This document shows positions 17,952 to 27,024 of a stretch of DNA of 64,000 nt, one piece after another. A program made the translations under genes and the position numbers. The stretch comes from JBFHRE01 sp041746105. GTDB taxonomy: Bacteria > Actinomycetota > Acidimicrobiia > Spongiisociales > ZC4RG35. Positions within the stretch are counted from its first letter, which is position 1. Every line of letters begins with the position of its first letter. The stretch spans positions 1 through 64,000 of the forward strand of contig JBGTHP010000025.1 of the NCBI GenBank assembly GCA_041746105.1, in the 5' to 3' direction. A model generated the notes under the pieces. That model saw only the letters and a list, made by a program, of their open reading frames with translations, was not told the origin of the DNA and searched no databases.

Positions 17952-18881
17952 GCCGTTGACGAAGCGATACATTCCCTCGAGGGCCGACCTACCAATCGCG
18001 AGCTCGAACGCGTCGAAGCCGTGGCACCCTCCAGGGTAAACGGCAAGACCGGCCGGGTTGCCGGCCGCCACCCAACGCAGGTACATGAAAAGTGTGTCGT
18101 CGATGAGAGCGTCGTCGGTTCCCACCGTGAACAGGGCAGGAGGAAGGCCGGACAGGTCTGCCAGCAGCGGCGAAACGTCAGGAGAATCTCTGCGGTCCGG
18201 TGCCACGAAGTGGTCTGCGAACCAATGCAATGTTGGTGTGTTGAGCACCAGATTCCGGTCGCCATATCGGCGCGCCGAAGGGGTCAGTCTCAGGTCGTAC
18301 CAGCCGTACACAAGGTTGGCGCCGATGAACCTCCCGGCCATGCCTCGGTTGCCGAGCCGTAGAAGTGTGAGTGCAGCGAGATGGGCTCCGGCCGACTCGC
18401 CGCCGATGATCAGCCGGTCGGTCCCGAACAGGCTGGAAGAGTTTGAGATCAACCACATCGCCACCGCTTCGCAATCGTCGGGTGCGGCCGGGTAGGGGTG
18501 TTCTGGGGCGAGTCTGTAATCGACCGATACCACTGTCACCTGGCACCGGGCCGACAGCGCCTCCAAACGCGGATCCTGGTGATGTACTCCGCCGAGGACC
18601 CAACCACCACCGTGTACGTGGAGATAAACAGCTTTTGGGTTTGGCGCTCTGAACACTCTGAGTCCGACCTGGCGATCGGGGAGGGATACGGTCATTTGTT
18701 CCGCATTCTCCGAGACTACCAAAGGGCCAAACGCCGATTCCCCTCGTTCGCGAGACGTCCGAGCGACAACCGGCTTGGTCTGCCACGTAGGCGGGTAATG
18801 ATCGAGTTGGGCGATCAGTTCTTCGTTGAAGCTTCTGGTCTCATGGCTGACGGCTGCGGCGGCAAAAAGTCTGTGGTCCAC
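17940..18881 (-). CDS. Alpha/beta hydrolase, hormone-sensitive-lipase (family IV) esterase
   Basis: 313 residues from GTG at 18881. The frame stays open far upstream across the divergent gene, but homology-like sequence begins at about this GTG. Motifs: oxyanion HGGGW, nucleophile elbow GGESAGAHLA, DYRLAPEHPYPAAPDD, acid in DDALIDD and base in GGCHGFD. Family IV enzymes hydrolyse short-chain acyl esters. It lies 30 bases from the divergent CoA-transferase gene of the lipid operon, so shared control is plausible. No secretion signal is seen. Confidence 0.85.
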   Translation of the reverse strand: MDHRLFAAAAVSHETRSFNEELIAQLDHYPPTWQTKPVVARTSRERGESAFGPLVVSENAEQMTVSLPDRQVGLRVFRAPNPKAVYLHVHGGGWVLGGVHHQDPRLEALSARCQVTVVSVDYRLAPEHPYPAAPDDCEAVAMWLISNSSSLFGTDRLIIGGESAGAHLAALTLLRLGNRGMAGRFIGANLVYGWYDLRLTPSARRYGDRNLVLNTPTLHWFADHFVAPDRRDSPDVSPLLADLSGLPPALFTVGTDDALIDDTLFMYLRWVAAGNPAGLAVYPGGCHGFDAFELAIGRSALEGMYRFVNGLLG

Positions 18882-18911
18882 GCCCTGAGTATCGCATCTA
18901 GCCTGTCTCGG

Positions 18912-20069
18912 ATGCCAGGGCCGCTGACCGATGTGACCGTCGTCGAGCTTGGAGGGATCGGGCCGGCGCCCCATTGCGGCATGCTGCTGGCCGATCTCGG
19001 AGCAGACGTCATCAGGGTCGAACGGGTCACGGCCTGCGGATCGGCGGCCGATCCGACCGATGTTCTGAATCGAGGTAAAAGATCGATCGGCTTGGACCTC
19101 CGCCAGCCAGAAGGTGCTGCGGTGATTCACCGACTGGCGACGAGTTGTGACGCTGTGATCGAAGGTTTCCGGCCCGGAGTCGTGGAGCGGTTGGGGGTAG
19201 GTCCCTCCGACCTGACACCCCTGAACCGGCGCCTCGTCTATGGACGGATCACCGGTTGGGGGCAAACGGGATATCTTTCGCAAACCGCCGGTCACGACAT
19301 CGACTATCTGGCGGTCTCCGGAACGCTGAGCGCGATCGGACCAGCCGGACATCCGCAACCGCCGCTCAACCTGGTCGCCGATTTTGGCGGTGGGTCGCTT
19401 TATCTGGCCGTGGGAGTTCTGGCCGCAATCATCGCCGCCCGCAAAACCGGCAGCGGCCAGGTGGTCGACGCAGCGATGGTCGATGGCGTCGCTCATCTCT
19501 CCGCTATGTTGCACGCCTCGCTCGCGGCCGGATGGTGGCAGGCGGAGAGAGAGTCGAACCTGTTCGATGGAGGCGCTCCGTTCTACCGGGTTTACCGCTG
19601 TCGAGATGGTGGATTTGTGGCGGTGGGGGCTCTCGAACCCCAGTTCTACTCCGAACTGCTCGATCGACTCGGCCTCTCGGAGCGGGATCTCGGGGCCCAG
19701 ATGGACCGCAGCGCCTGGCCCCGGGCCCGCGGGTTACTCGAGGAAACGTTCCTTGAGAGGTCTCGAGACGAATGGGTCAAACATTTCGATGGCAGCGATG
19801 CGTGTGTCGCCCCCGTTCTGGCTCCCGACGAGGCGCCAGAGTCGACGCACCTGGCAATGCGCAATACCTTCTACCGAAGCGATGGCGTGACGCAGCCGGC
19901 ACCGGCGCCTCGTTTCGACCGTACGCCCGCGTCCCAACCCCGGTCGGCCCCGGCTCCGGGAGCTGACACGGCCGGCGTTCTTTTGGGGGCGGGTTTCACC
20001 ACTGTTGAGCTAGATAGACTGGTGCAACGAGGTGCAATTCACATCGACCTGGAGGAGAAGGCGCAATGA
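18912..20069 (+). CDS. CoA-transferase family III / alpha-methylacyl-CoA racemase-like protein
   Basis: 385 residues from ATG at 18912, which precedes the conserved PLTDVTVVELGGIGPAPHCGMLLADLGADVIRVE-type opening of the CaiB/BaiF/AMACR family. RITGWGQTGYLSQTAGHDIDYLAVSG contains the His and Asp expected for an alpha-methylacyl-CoA racemase (GQ-[S/T]-G-x3-x2-GHDINY pattern). Such enzymes epimerise 2-methyl-branched acyl-CoA before beta-oxidation of branched fatty acids or sterol side chains. The stop overlaps the next gene by 4 bases, making it first in a four-gene lipid operon. Confidence 0.9.
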   Translation: MPGPLTDVTVVELGGIGPAPHCGMLLADLGADVIRVERVTACGSAADPTDVLNRGKRSIGLDLRQPEGAAVIHRLATSCDAVIEGFRPGVVERLGVGPSDLTPLNRRLVYGRITGWGQTGYLSQTAGHDIDYLAVSGTLSAIGPAGHPQPPLNLVADFGGGSLYLAVGVLAAIIAARKTGSGQVVDAAMVDGVAHLSAMLHASLAAGWWQAERESNLFDGGAPFYRVYRCRDGGFVAVGALEPQFYSELLDRLGLSERDLGAQMDRSAWPRARGLLEETFLERSRDEWVKHFDGSDACVAPVLAPDEAPESTHLAMRNTFYRSDGVTQPAPAPRFDRTPASQPRSAPAPGADTAGVLLGAGFTTVELDRLVQRGAIHIDLEEKAQ

Positions 20070-21913
20070 CCGATGAAGTCACCCTGAGAGACCGTGCGGA
20101 AATGGATGCGGTCGTTGAGGGCAAAACTATCCTCGACTTCTTCGACCGGAACGCGGATCGATTCCCTGATCAACCGGCGGTCCTCTGGAAAGATGGCGAT
20201 GCCTGGCAACATCTGACGTGGTCCCAATACCACACACAAGTGCAAGAAGCCGCCGCCGGTTTCCAATCGCTTGGAGTCGGTGTATCGGACTTCGTCGCAA
20301 TCATGGCAGGCAACCGTCCTGAGCACGGCGCCGCCGATCTCGGCGCCGGAATGGCCGGAGGAACCGGTGTGACGGTGTATTCGACCTTTGCTCCGGAACA
20401 GGTTCAATACGTCGCCTCCAACTGCGGAGCCAAAATCGCCGTGGTCGAGGGTCTCGAGACGATGAAGACCTGGGAGGCGATTCGGTCGGAACTGCCCGAC
20501 CTTCGCTACATAGTCATGTTGGACGACGCTGACCACTACGCCACAACCGACTGGGTGCTGTCTTGGAATGATCTTCTCGAGCGTGGTCGAGAGGCCTTGG
20601 CGAAGGACCCTGACTGTGTGAGCCGCGTCCGCTCCCAGATCACCCCGGAAAGCCTCGCCACCCTGATCTACACGTCAGGCACCACCGGTGTTCCCAAAGG
20701 CGTCATGATCACCCAACGCAATGTCGTATGGACTGCGGAATCGGTGCGGCGAGCAGTCGAGATTCCCCCCAACCCGCGCCTTGTCTCTTATCTCCCGCTG
20801 GCCCACATCGCCGAGCGGATGTCGACCCACTACAACGGCATTTATCTGGCGGGCGAGGTCTACTTCTGTCCGGATATGGCCCAGGTGCTCGAGTACATCC
20901 AGAAGGCGCGGCCCCAGGTGTTCGTCGGTGTGCCACGAGTGTATGAGAAGTTCCATGCCCGGATTTCTGGCAACTTCGCCCATCACGAGAAGGCCGATCT
21001 GATCAAGAAGGCGCTGGCTAACGCCACCGCGGTGATCGAGGCCGAACAGGCAGGCAAAAATCCCGGCCTCGGCGCCAAGGCGAAGCGGGCACTGTTCGAC
21101 AAGTTGGTGTTTTCGAAGGTGCGGGCCCAACTCGGACTGGATCAGGTGACCGTGGCGATCACCGCCGCTGCACCGATCAGTCGCGATCTGATCGTGTTCT
21201 TCAACGCCATTGGGGTTCCATTGCTCGAACTCTATGGGATGAGCGAGAACACCGGACCGGCCACCACCAACCGTCCCGATCACAACAACATGGGAACCGT
21301 CGGCACACCGCTGCCTGGTGTCGAAATCAGACTCGGCGAAGACGGCGAGGTCTTGATGCGCGGCGGGATCGTGTCGGCCGGTTATTACAAGAAGCCAGAG
21401 GACACTGCTGAGAGCTTCGACGCCGACGGATGGCTTCATTCGGGTGACCTCGGTCAGTTGGAGCCGGACGGTTCCCTGCGAATCGTCGGTCGCAAGAAGG
21501 AGATCATCATCACCGCGGCAGGGAAAAATGTCGCGCCGGCCAAGTTGGAGACGATCGTCAAGAACGATCCGATCATTTCCCAGGTGTGCATGATCGGAGA
21601 CGGACGCAAGTTTCTGACGATGTTGATCGCCATCGACCCCGAGGAGGCGCCTGCCTGGGCAGAGGCCAACGGAGTCGAGTTCACCGACCTTGCCAGTTTT
21701 GTCAAGGAGCCGGCGCTCGTGGACAAGATCTCTCAGCTTGTCGACGAAGCCAACGGTCATGTTTCTCAGGTCGAAAAGGTCAAGAAATTCACGATCGTTC
21801 CCGACAACTGGACGCCTGACACCGGTGAGATCACACCGTCGCTCAAACTCAAGCGGCGAGTTGTCGTCGAGAAATACAGTGACGCGATCGAGGCCATGTA
21901 CGCAGGTGCGTGA
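20066..21913 (+). CDS. Long-chain fatty-acid-CoA ligase (FadD15/FAA1 type)
   Basis: 615 residues with the ACSL-type architecture. AMP motif YTSGTTGVPKGVMIT lies near 203-217; YGMSENTGP, GWLHSGDLG and GRKKEIIITAAGKNVAP are the expected later motifs. It has the long linker region (about 300-370) seen in actinobacterial FadD15-like and eukaryotic long-chain ligases. It activates fatty acids to acyl-CoA at the cytoplasmic membrane face. ATGA overlap with the racemase gene indicates coupling. Confidence 0.93.
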   Translation: MTDEVTLRDRAEMDAVVEGKTILDFFDRNADRFPDQPAVLWKDGDAWQHLTWSQYHTQVQEAAAGFQSLGVGVSDFVAIMAGNRPEHGAADLGAGMAGGTGVTVYSTFAPEQVQYVASNCGAKIAVVEGLETMKTWEAIRSELPDLRYIVMLDDADHYATTDWVLSWNDLLERGREALAKDPDCVSRVRSQITPESLATLIYTSGTTGVPKGVMITQRNVVWTAESVRRAVEIPPNPRLVSYLPLAHIAERMSTHYNGIYLAGEVYFCPDMAQVLEYIQKARPQVFVGVPRVYEKFHARISGNFAHHEKADLIKKALANATAVIEAEQAGKNPGLGAKAKRALFDKLVFSKVRAQLGLDQVTVAITAAAPISRDLIVFFNAIGVPLLELYGMSENTGPATTNRPDHNNMGTVGTPLPGVEIRLGEDGEVLMRGGIVSAGYYKKPEDTAESFDADGWLHSGDLGQLEPDGSLRIVGRKKEIIITAAGKNVAPAKLETIVKNDPIISQVCMIGDGRKFLTMLIAIDPEEAPAWAEANGVEFTDLASFVKEPALVDKISQLVDEANGHVSQVEKVKKFTIVPDNWTPDTGEITPSLKLKRRVVVEKYSDAIEAMYAGA

Positions 21914-21943
21914 GGCGGCTCACATTCCGCACACCTCTCGCCG

Positions 21944-23092
21944 ATGAAGCGAGCCATATTCGACGGTGACCACGATCTGTTTCGCAAGTCTGCGCGAACC
22001 TTCATCGACAAGGAGATCGTTCCAAATCACCTCGAGTGGGAGCGCGTCGGGATAGTCGACAAAGCCATGTTCAGGAAGGCGGGCGCCCAGGGGCTCCTTG
22101 GCATGGCAGTGCCAGAGGCTCACGGAGGGCCCGGAATCGACGATTTTCGTTTCAACCTCGTGATCGGTGAGGAAATCATGGGAGCAGACGTCCTGGGTTC
22201 TGGCATGTGCATCACACTCCACAATGACGTCTGTCTTCCCTATTTCCTCCACCTGACCAATGAGGAGCAGAAGTCCCGGTGGCTTCCCGGACTGGTTTCA
22301 GGTGACCTGATGGCAGCGGTCGCCATGACTGAGCCTGGGACAGGGTCCGACCTCGCCGGGATCAGGACCACGGCCATTCGCGACGGCGACCATTTCATCG
22401 TGAACGGATCGAAAACGTTCATCACAAATGGAATCAACTCCGATGTCGTCATCGTCGCGGTCAAGACCGATCCCGGCAGGCGCCACCAAGGAATGAGCCT
22501 CGTCGTGGTCGAAGACGGGATGGAGGGGTTCAGCCGAGGACGAAACCTCGAGAAGATCGGCCTCCATGCCCAAGACACGGCCGAACTCTTTTTTGCCGAT
22601 GTGGCAGTACCCGTTGCCAACCTCCTCGGTCAGGAAGGCCACGGCTTTGCGAGCCTCGTGCAAAACCTGCCCCAGGAGCGTCTGTCGCTTGCGGCGGGGG
22701 CACTCGCACACGCCGAAACGGCTTTTGGTTGGACGCTGGAGTACGTGACGGAGCGCCTTGCGTTTGGTTCGCCGATCGGTACCAACCAGGCGATCAAACA
22801 CCGAATGGCGGAGATGAGAACCGAGCTCGACATCGCTCGGGTCTACATCGATCAGCAGGTCCTGGCGCTCAACGCAGGAGACCTCAGCGCCGAGGAGGCC
22901 GCCAAATCCAAATGGTGGGTTACCGAACTGGAAAAGCGGGTGATCGACACATGTCTTCAATTTTTTGGAGGCTGGGGATACATGGAGGAGTATCCGATCG
23001 CGAGGGCGTTCCGAGACGCTCGGGTGCAGACGATTTACGGTGGAACGACCGAAATCATGAAAGAGATAATCGGACGGGGATTGGGTTTGTGA
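21944..23092 (+). CDS. Acyl-CoA dehydrogenase
   Basis: 382 residues, standard ACAD size. FAD/substrate motif AMTEPGTGSDLAGIRTTA, and C-terminal FGGWGYMEEYPIARAFRDAR plus IYGGTTEIMKEI. The position of the catalytic Glu used by medium-chain enzymes (YEGT) is YGGT here, as in many long-chain and isovaleryl-type members that take the base from another helix. Third gene of the lipid operon, 30 bases after the ligase. The next gene starts inside its stop. It probably makes the 2,3-enoyl-CoA. Confidence 0.92.
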   Translation: MKRAIFDGDHDLFRKSARTFIDKEIVPNHLEWERVGIVDKAMFRKAGAQGLLGMAVPEAHGGPGIDDFRFNLVIGEEIMGADVLGSGMCITLHNDVCLPYFLHLTNEEQKSRWLPGLVSGDLMAAVAMTEPGTGSDLAGIRTTAIRDGDHFIVNGSKTFITNGINSDVVIVAVKTDPGRRHQGMSLVVVEDGMEGFSRGRNLEKIGLHAQDTAELFFADVAVPVANLLGQEGHGFASLVQNLPQERLSLAAGALAHAETAFGWTLEYVTERLAFGSPIGTNQAIKHRMAEMRTELDIARVYIDQQVLALNAGDLSAEEAAKSKWWVTELEKRVIDTCLQFFGGWGYMEEYPIARAFRDARVQTIYGGTTEIMKEIIGRGLGL

Positions 23093-24003
23093 GCGAAGGA
23101 GCCGAGCACGTTTCGTTTGATGGGCGAGTTGCCATCGTGACCGGCGCCGGGGGAGGCCTCGGCCGCGAGTATGCATTGGAACTCGCCGGCCGAGGAGCCA
23201 AGGTCGTCGTCAACGACATTGGCGGAGGGGTTCATGGTGAAAAAGACCAATCACGGCCCGCCGATGATGTGGTCGCAGAGGTCGAGGCGCTCGGAGGTGA
23301 GGCGATCGCGTCCAATCGCTCTGTGGCGGACCCCGAGTCGGGCGCGGCCATCGTTGCCGACGCGATCGATGCCTACGGGACCGTCGACATCGTCATCAAC
23401 AACGCAGGAATCTTGAGGGACCGCAGCTTCGCCAATATGTCTCCTTCGGAGGTCCAGGAAGTGGTCGAGGTTCATCTGCTCGGCGCTTTCTGGGTGAGTC
23501 GCCCGGCCTTCGCCCACATGAAAGAAGCAGGCTACGGGCGATTCGTTTTCACCTCGTCCAACAGTGGACTTCTCGGGAACTTTGGTCAGGCGAATTACGG
23601 GGCGGCGAAGATGGGTCTCGTCGGCCTCTCGAACGTGCTGGCGATCGAGGGCGCCCGATATGGGATCAAGTCGAACGTCATCGCCCCGGTGGCCAGAACG
23701 AGAATGACCGAGGAGATCCTGGGTCCACTCGGGGAGTTGGTCGACCCGCGCTTCGTAGTTCCGATGGTCCTATATCTGTCGTCAGAACTCTGCGAGATCA
23801 GCCACGAGATCTACTCGGCGGCCGGCGGCAGGTTCGCCAGGTTCTTCGTCGGAACGAATGCCGGCTGGATGTTGGAGGATGGAGAACCGAGCGTCGAGGA
23901 CGTAGCCGCCAACATGGACACGATCCGTGACATCTCCGATGTGTCCGTCCTTGGCTCGTCCACTGAGGAGTTGAGCCTGCTTTTGGCGGCGCTGAACAGA
24001 TGA
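23089..24003 (+). CDS. (3R)-hydroxyacyl-CoA dehydrogenase-like SDR (MFE-2 type)
   Basis: 304 residues from the GTG at 23089, overlapping the acyl-CoA dehydrogenase stop by 4 bases. FDGRVAIVTGAGGGLGREYA, VNDIGGGVHG, NNAGILRDRSFANM and catalytic YGAAKMG match the dehydrogenase domain of peroxisomal multifunctional enzyme type 2 and actinobacterial equivalents. The C-terminal region after ~215 continues the MFE-2-type lid (FARFFVGTNAGWML). It should oxidise 3-hydroxyacyl-CoA. The hydratase and thiolase needed to complete the cycle are not in the window. Confidence 0.9.
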   Translation: MSEGAEHVSFDGRVAIVTGAGGGLGREYALELAGRGAKVVVNDIGGGVHGEKDQSRPADDVVAEVEALGGEAIASNRSVADPESGAAIVADAIDAYGTVDIVINNAGILRDRSFANMSPSEVQEVVEVHLLGAFWVSRPAFAHMKEAGYGRFVFTSSNSGLLGNFGQANYGAAKMGLVGLSNVLAIEGARYGIKSNVIAPVARTRMTEEILGPLGELVDPRFVVPMVLYLSSELCEISHEIYSAAGGRFARFFVGTNAGWMLEDGEPSVEDVAANMDTIRDISDVSVLGSSTEELSLLLAALNR

Positions 24004-24056
24004 GCTGGTTGGCTTGATCTTTATGGGGCGCGGTCGACAGGTAGATCGAGGTTCTA

Positions 24057-25259
24057 TTGATCGTCGACACTCTCATCGCCCGACAACCGATTCTGGATGC
24101 ATCTCTACGGGTGCGTGCCTATGAACTCTTATTCCGGTCCGGCGGTCTGGAGGGCCCTCCACCCGACCCCGACGCAGCAACTGCCGGTGTCCTCGCGGGC
24201 GTTTTTGCCGATGTCGATCGGGTTGATCCCCTGAGGGGTCTGCCCGGCTACGTGAACATGACCCGCAGCCTCCTTCTCGAGGGAGCGGTCAAGGCGTTTC
24301 CGGCCCGTAGGGTCGGCATCGAGGTTCTCGAAGGCATAGAGGCCGACTCCGCCGTTGTCGCCGCGATCGACGATCTTCGCCGGTCGGGGTACTCGGTGGC
24401 ACTCGACGATTTCACTCTCGATTCCGGCCGCGACGAACTGCTTGCCCATGCCGATGTGGTGAAGATCGACGTTCAGGACGTGACCGGCCCAGACCTCTAC
24501 CGAACCCTGAACACCGTGAAGGCTGCCGGAGCGACGCCGCTGGCCGAGAAGGTGGAGACAGAAGACGAGTTCAAGATGCTTGCCGGTCTCGGGTTTGAGC
24601 TGTTCCAGGGTTTCTTCTTTGCCAGGCCCCGCCTGGTGGTGGGCCGTCGCCTTGACGCAGGGAAGTCGCGCTTGATGGCGCTTTTGGCCGAGATCCAGAA
24701 CGCCAACGAATCGATCGAAGCGGTTGCCACCGCGGTCGAGGCTCAGCCCAGTGTCGCCTATCAGCTTCTCAGGGTCCTCGGTTCCGCCTCAACCGGTCTC
24801 ATGCGGCCGGTCAGGTCGATTCGGGAGGCGGTGGTTCTGCTTGGCACACGCAAGGTAGTTGAACTTGCCTCCGTGCTGGCGCTTGCCGCATATGGGGACC
24901 GACCGTCTGAAGTCGTTTCCATGTCTCTGACGAGAGCCCGTTTCTGTGAACTTCTTGCCGCCGAGGTCGGCGAGAATTCGGCTGCCTCTTTCACGGTGGG
25001 TGCGTTTTCGCTGCTCGATGTGTTCACGGACCTGCCCCTGTGGGAAGCGGTCAGTCGACTCCCGCTCGACGACGTCATTTTGAGCGCGATCATCGAGCGC
25101 GACGGGGTTCTAGGCGAGCTCCTCGATGTTGCCGTCGCCTACGAGCGTGCTGCGTGGGAGCAGGTGGCCGAGGTCGGATTGGCGGCAGCCAAGGTCTCGG
25201 AGTTCTATCTTGCCGCTCTCGACTGGTCGGGCTCGATGATCGGCGTTGGCGCTGCCTGA
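24057..25259 (+). CDS. EAL-HDOD signalling protein
   Basis: 400 residues, TTG start at 24057 with a weak GAGG upstream. N-terminal half (to ~190) is an EAL-type domain with ELLFR in place of EALLR, VALDDF, VVKIDV, LAEKVET and FQGFFFARP, so several metal and c-di-GMP residues are retained although the signature is altered. The C-terminal half (about 200-390) is an HDOD domain (LLRVLGSAS, IREAVVLLGTRKVVELAS). This YuxH/CdgJ-like pairing usually acts as a signalling adaptor. Whether it still hydrolyses c-di-GMP is unclear. It ends one base before the convergent L,D-transpeptidase gene. Confidence 0.88.
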   Translation: MIVDTLIARQPILDASLRVRAYELLFRSGGLEGPPPDPDAATAGVLAGVFADVDRVDPLRGLPGYVNMTRSLLLEGAVKAFPARRVGIEVLEGIEADSAVVAAIDDLRRSGYSVALDDFTLDSGRDELLAHADVVKIDVQDVTGPDLYRTLNTVKAAGATPLAEKVETEDEFKMLAGLGFELFQGFFFARPRLVVGRRLDAGKSRLMALLAEIQNANESIEAVATAVEAQPSVAYQLLRVLGSASTGLMRPVRSIREAVVLLGTRKVVELASVLALAAYGDRPSEVVSMSLTRARFCELLAAEVGENSAASFTVGAFSLLDVFTDLPLWEAVSRLPLDDVILSAIIERDGVLGELLDVAVAYERAAWEQVAEVGLAAAKVSEFYLAALDWSGSMIGVGAA

Positions 25260-25260
25260 C

Positions 25261-26052
25261 CTAGTCCGAAATGACTACCGGAATCCCGGCAGACAACATC
25301 GTTGACAATTCGAGCACTATCTCGTTCGGCACCCTGATACAACCAAGCGAGGCGGCGGAACCAATCGAGTTCGGTGAGTTGGTTCCATGGATCCCCACGA
25401 CCGCATCGCTGCCGTTGAATTCTGTGATCGTCTCGGAGAATGCCGAAAGCCCGAAAGCGTGCGGTCCCCAAGGGCCGCCGGCGTTGGAGAGGATGACCGA
25501 GTCGGTGATGAAATAGGAGCCTGGCGGTGTCGGGTTGGCCGGTCTCCCGATGGCAACGGTGGTTTCCAGCTCGAGTTCGTTCGACCTGAACACCTTCAGG
25601 GTGCGGTCGGATAGGTCGATTTCGACCCGCCTGTCGACCAGAAACACGGTTACGTCGTCCTCCTTCACCCAGCCGGTGGTGCCGTTGGGTTTGACTGCAA
25701 CAGAAACATGAAGCCAGCCGTCGACAGGCGGTTCCAACACCAGCATGGTCGTCGGTGATCCAAGGTAGGTGGTCGGTTCCATGGTCACGAAGGCTTCGGC
25801 GGCGGCGGGAGTGGAAAAAACGTTGACAGGAGCGTCGGCCCGTGCCACCAGTGACCAGCCTTCTGGCAGGGGTTCGGTGGTGCTGGTGGTTGGTGCCGGG
25901 GCGGTAGTGGTGGTGGTCGTAACGACGTGAGTTGTCACGGTCGGGGCGGCGGCGGTGGTTTCCACGGTCAAGGAAGACCCCCCGCAGGCCGCGAGGATGA
26001 AAGCCATCGCTGCGAGACGCACGGTGACAGAGTACCTGGATACCCTGGGCAT
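25261..26052 (-). CDS. L,D-transpeptidase (YkuD) lipoprotein
   Basis: 263 residues from ATG at 26052; a TTG three codons earlier is possible. A short hydrophobic stretch ends in lipobox LAAC (Cys23), followed by a Thr/Pro-rich linker of about 35 residues. An SH3-like segment (about 75-145) precedes the YkuD domain, with active motif IHGTNSPN...SLGCIRVPN containing the catalytic His and Cys. It should crosslink or tether peptidoglycan outside the membrane. It is divergent from the dehydrogenase gene with zero bases between the two start codons. Confidence 0.92.
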   Translation of the reverse strand: MPRVSRYSVTVRLAAMAFILAACGGSSLTVETTAAAPTVTTHVVTTTTTTAPAPTTSTTEPLPEGWSLVARADAPVNVFSTPAAAEAFVTMEPTTYLGSPTTMLVLEPPVDGWLHVSVAVKPNGTTGWVKEDDVTVFLVDRRVEIDLSDRTLKVFRSNELELETTVAIGRPANPTPPGSYFITDSVILSNAGGPWGPHAFGLSAFSETITEFNGSDAVVGIHGTNSPNSIGSAASLGCIRVPNEIVLELSTMLSAGIPVVISD

Positions 26053-27024
26053 GTGAAACAACTGGTCGTGACTCGTCAGCTCCCCGGCGGCTTGCCAGAC
26101 GAGCTGGCGCGCCGCAAACCGTGGGTTTGGGACGGCGACGAGCCAATCCCGGCGTCGGTGCTACAGAAGTCGGTTGGTCGTTGTGTTGGACTCCTGACGA
26201 TGCTGACCGATCAGATCACGGCCGAGGTCCTTGAGGCCGCCCCCAAACTCAAGGTGATCTCACAAATGGCCGTTGGTGTCGACAATATCGACGTGAGCGC
26301 CTGCGAGGAGAGGGGAATCGCGATAGGTCACACACCGGATGTGCTCACCGAAACGACCGCCGATTCAGCGTTTGCGCTGCTGGCAGCAGCGGTGCGCAGG
26401 ATCCCCGAGGGCATGGATCAGGTTCGGTCGGGAGGTTGGGGGACGTGGCGACCCGACAATCTGATAGGGGGCGACCTGCACGGTTCAACCCTGGGGATCG
26501 TCGGTCTTGGTCGAATTGGGCGGGCGCTGGCGGCGAGGGCATCAGGATTTGGCATGAAACTCCTCTACACCGGTCCCAGCCGAAAACCACATTACGAAGC
26601 GAGCCTCAGTATCGCCTATCGCAGTCTGCAAGAACTGCTGGAGCAAGCAGACCACGTTGTTCTCACCGCCTCGCTCAACTTGTCCAGCGAGCGACTGATC
26701 GACGAGGCGGCGCTGCGATCGATGCGAAGTGATGCAACGCTCGTCAATGTGGCCAGGGGTGGGCTTGTCGATCATGACGCCCTGGTGGCGGCCCTCAGCG
26801 GCGGTTGGATCGCGAGAGCAGCGCTCGATGTGACGGACCCAGAACCGCTGCCGGCGTCACACCCGTTGGTTGCTCTGCCGAACTGTCTGGTCGTACCCCA
26901 CATCGGGAGCGCTTCCGTAGCGACCAGGACGGCGATGGCTGCCCTCGCCGTCGAGAATCTGCTCGCCGGAGTCGACGGCAAGAAACTGCCGGCGGCGTTG
27001 CCTCAGTCGATCCCGCTCGGTTGA
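26053..27024 (+). CDS. D-2-hydroxyacid dehydrogenase (glyoxylate/hydroxypyruvate reductase type)
   Basis: 323 residues from the GTG at 26053; this frame is open further upstream but only across the opposite-strand lipoprotein gene. Cofactor motif GIVGLGRIGRALA, catalytic Arg in NVARGGLVD, Glu in DVTDPEPLP and His in VPHIGSAS are all present. The enzyme should reduce glyoxylate, hydroxypyruvate or a related 2-oxoacid with NAD(P)H. Exact substrate is unknown. The 3' end overlaps the convergent thiamine pyrophosphokinase gene by 22 bases. Confidence 0.92.
   Translation: MKQLVVTRQLPGGLPDELARRKPWVWDGDEPIPASVLQKSVGRCVGLLTMLTDQITAEVLEAAPKLKVISQMAVGVDNIDVSACEERGIAIGHTPDVLTETTADSAFALLAAAVRRIPEGMDQVRSGGWGTWRPDNLIGGDLHGSTLGIVGLGRIGRALAARASGFGMKLLYTGPSRKPHYEASLSIAYRSLQELLEQADHVVLTASLNLSSERLIDEAALRSMRSDATLVNVARGGLVDHDALVAALSGGWIARAALDVTDPEPLPASHPLVALPNCLVVPHIGSASVATRTAMAALAVENLLAGVDGKKLPAALPQSIPLG

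Noticed and set aside
18882..19514. Extended N-terminus of the HSL-type esterase over the divergent CoA-enzyme gene
   Set aside because: Conserved esterase sequence begins at about 18881; the rest is antisense to a well-supported gene.
20675..21760. 361-codon antisense frame within the fatty-acid-CoA ligase gene
   Set aside because: Lies wholly inside a gene with all ligase motifs; composition is that of a GC-rich shadow frame.
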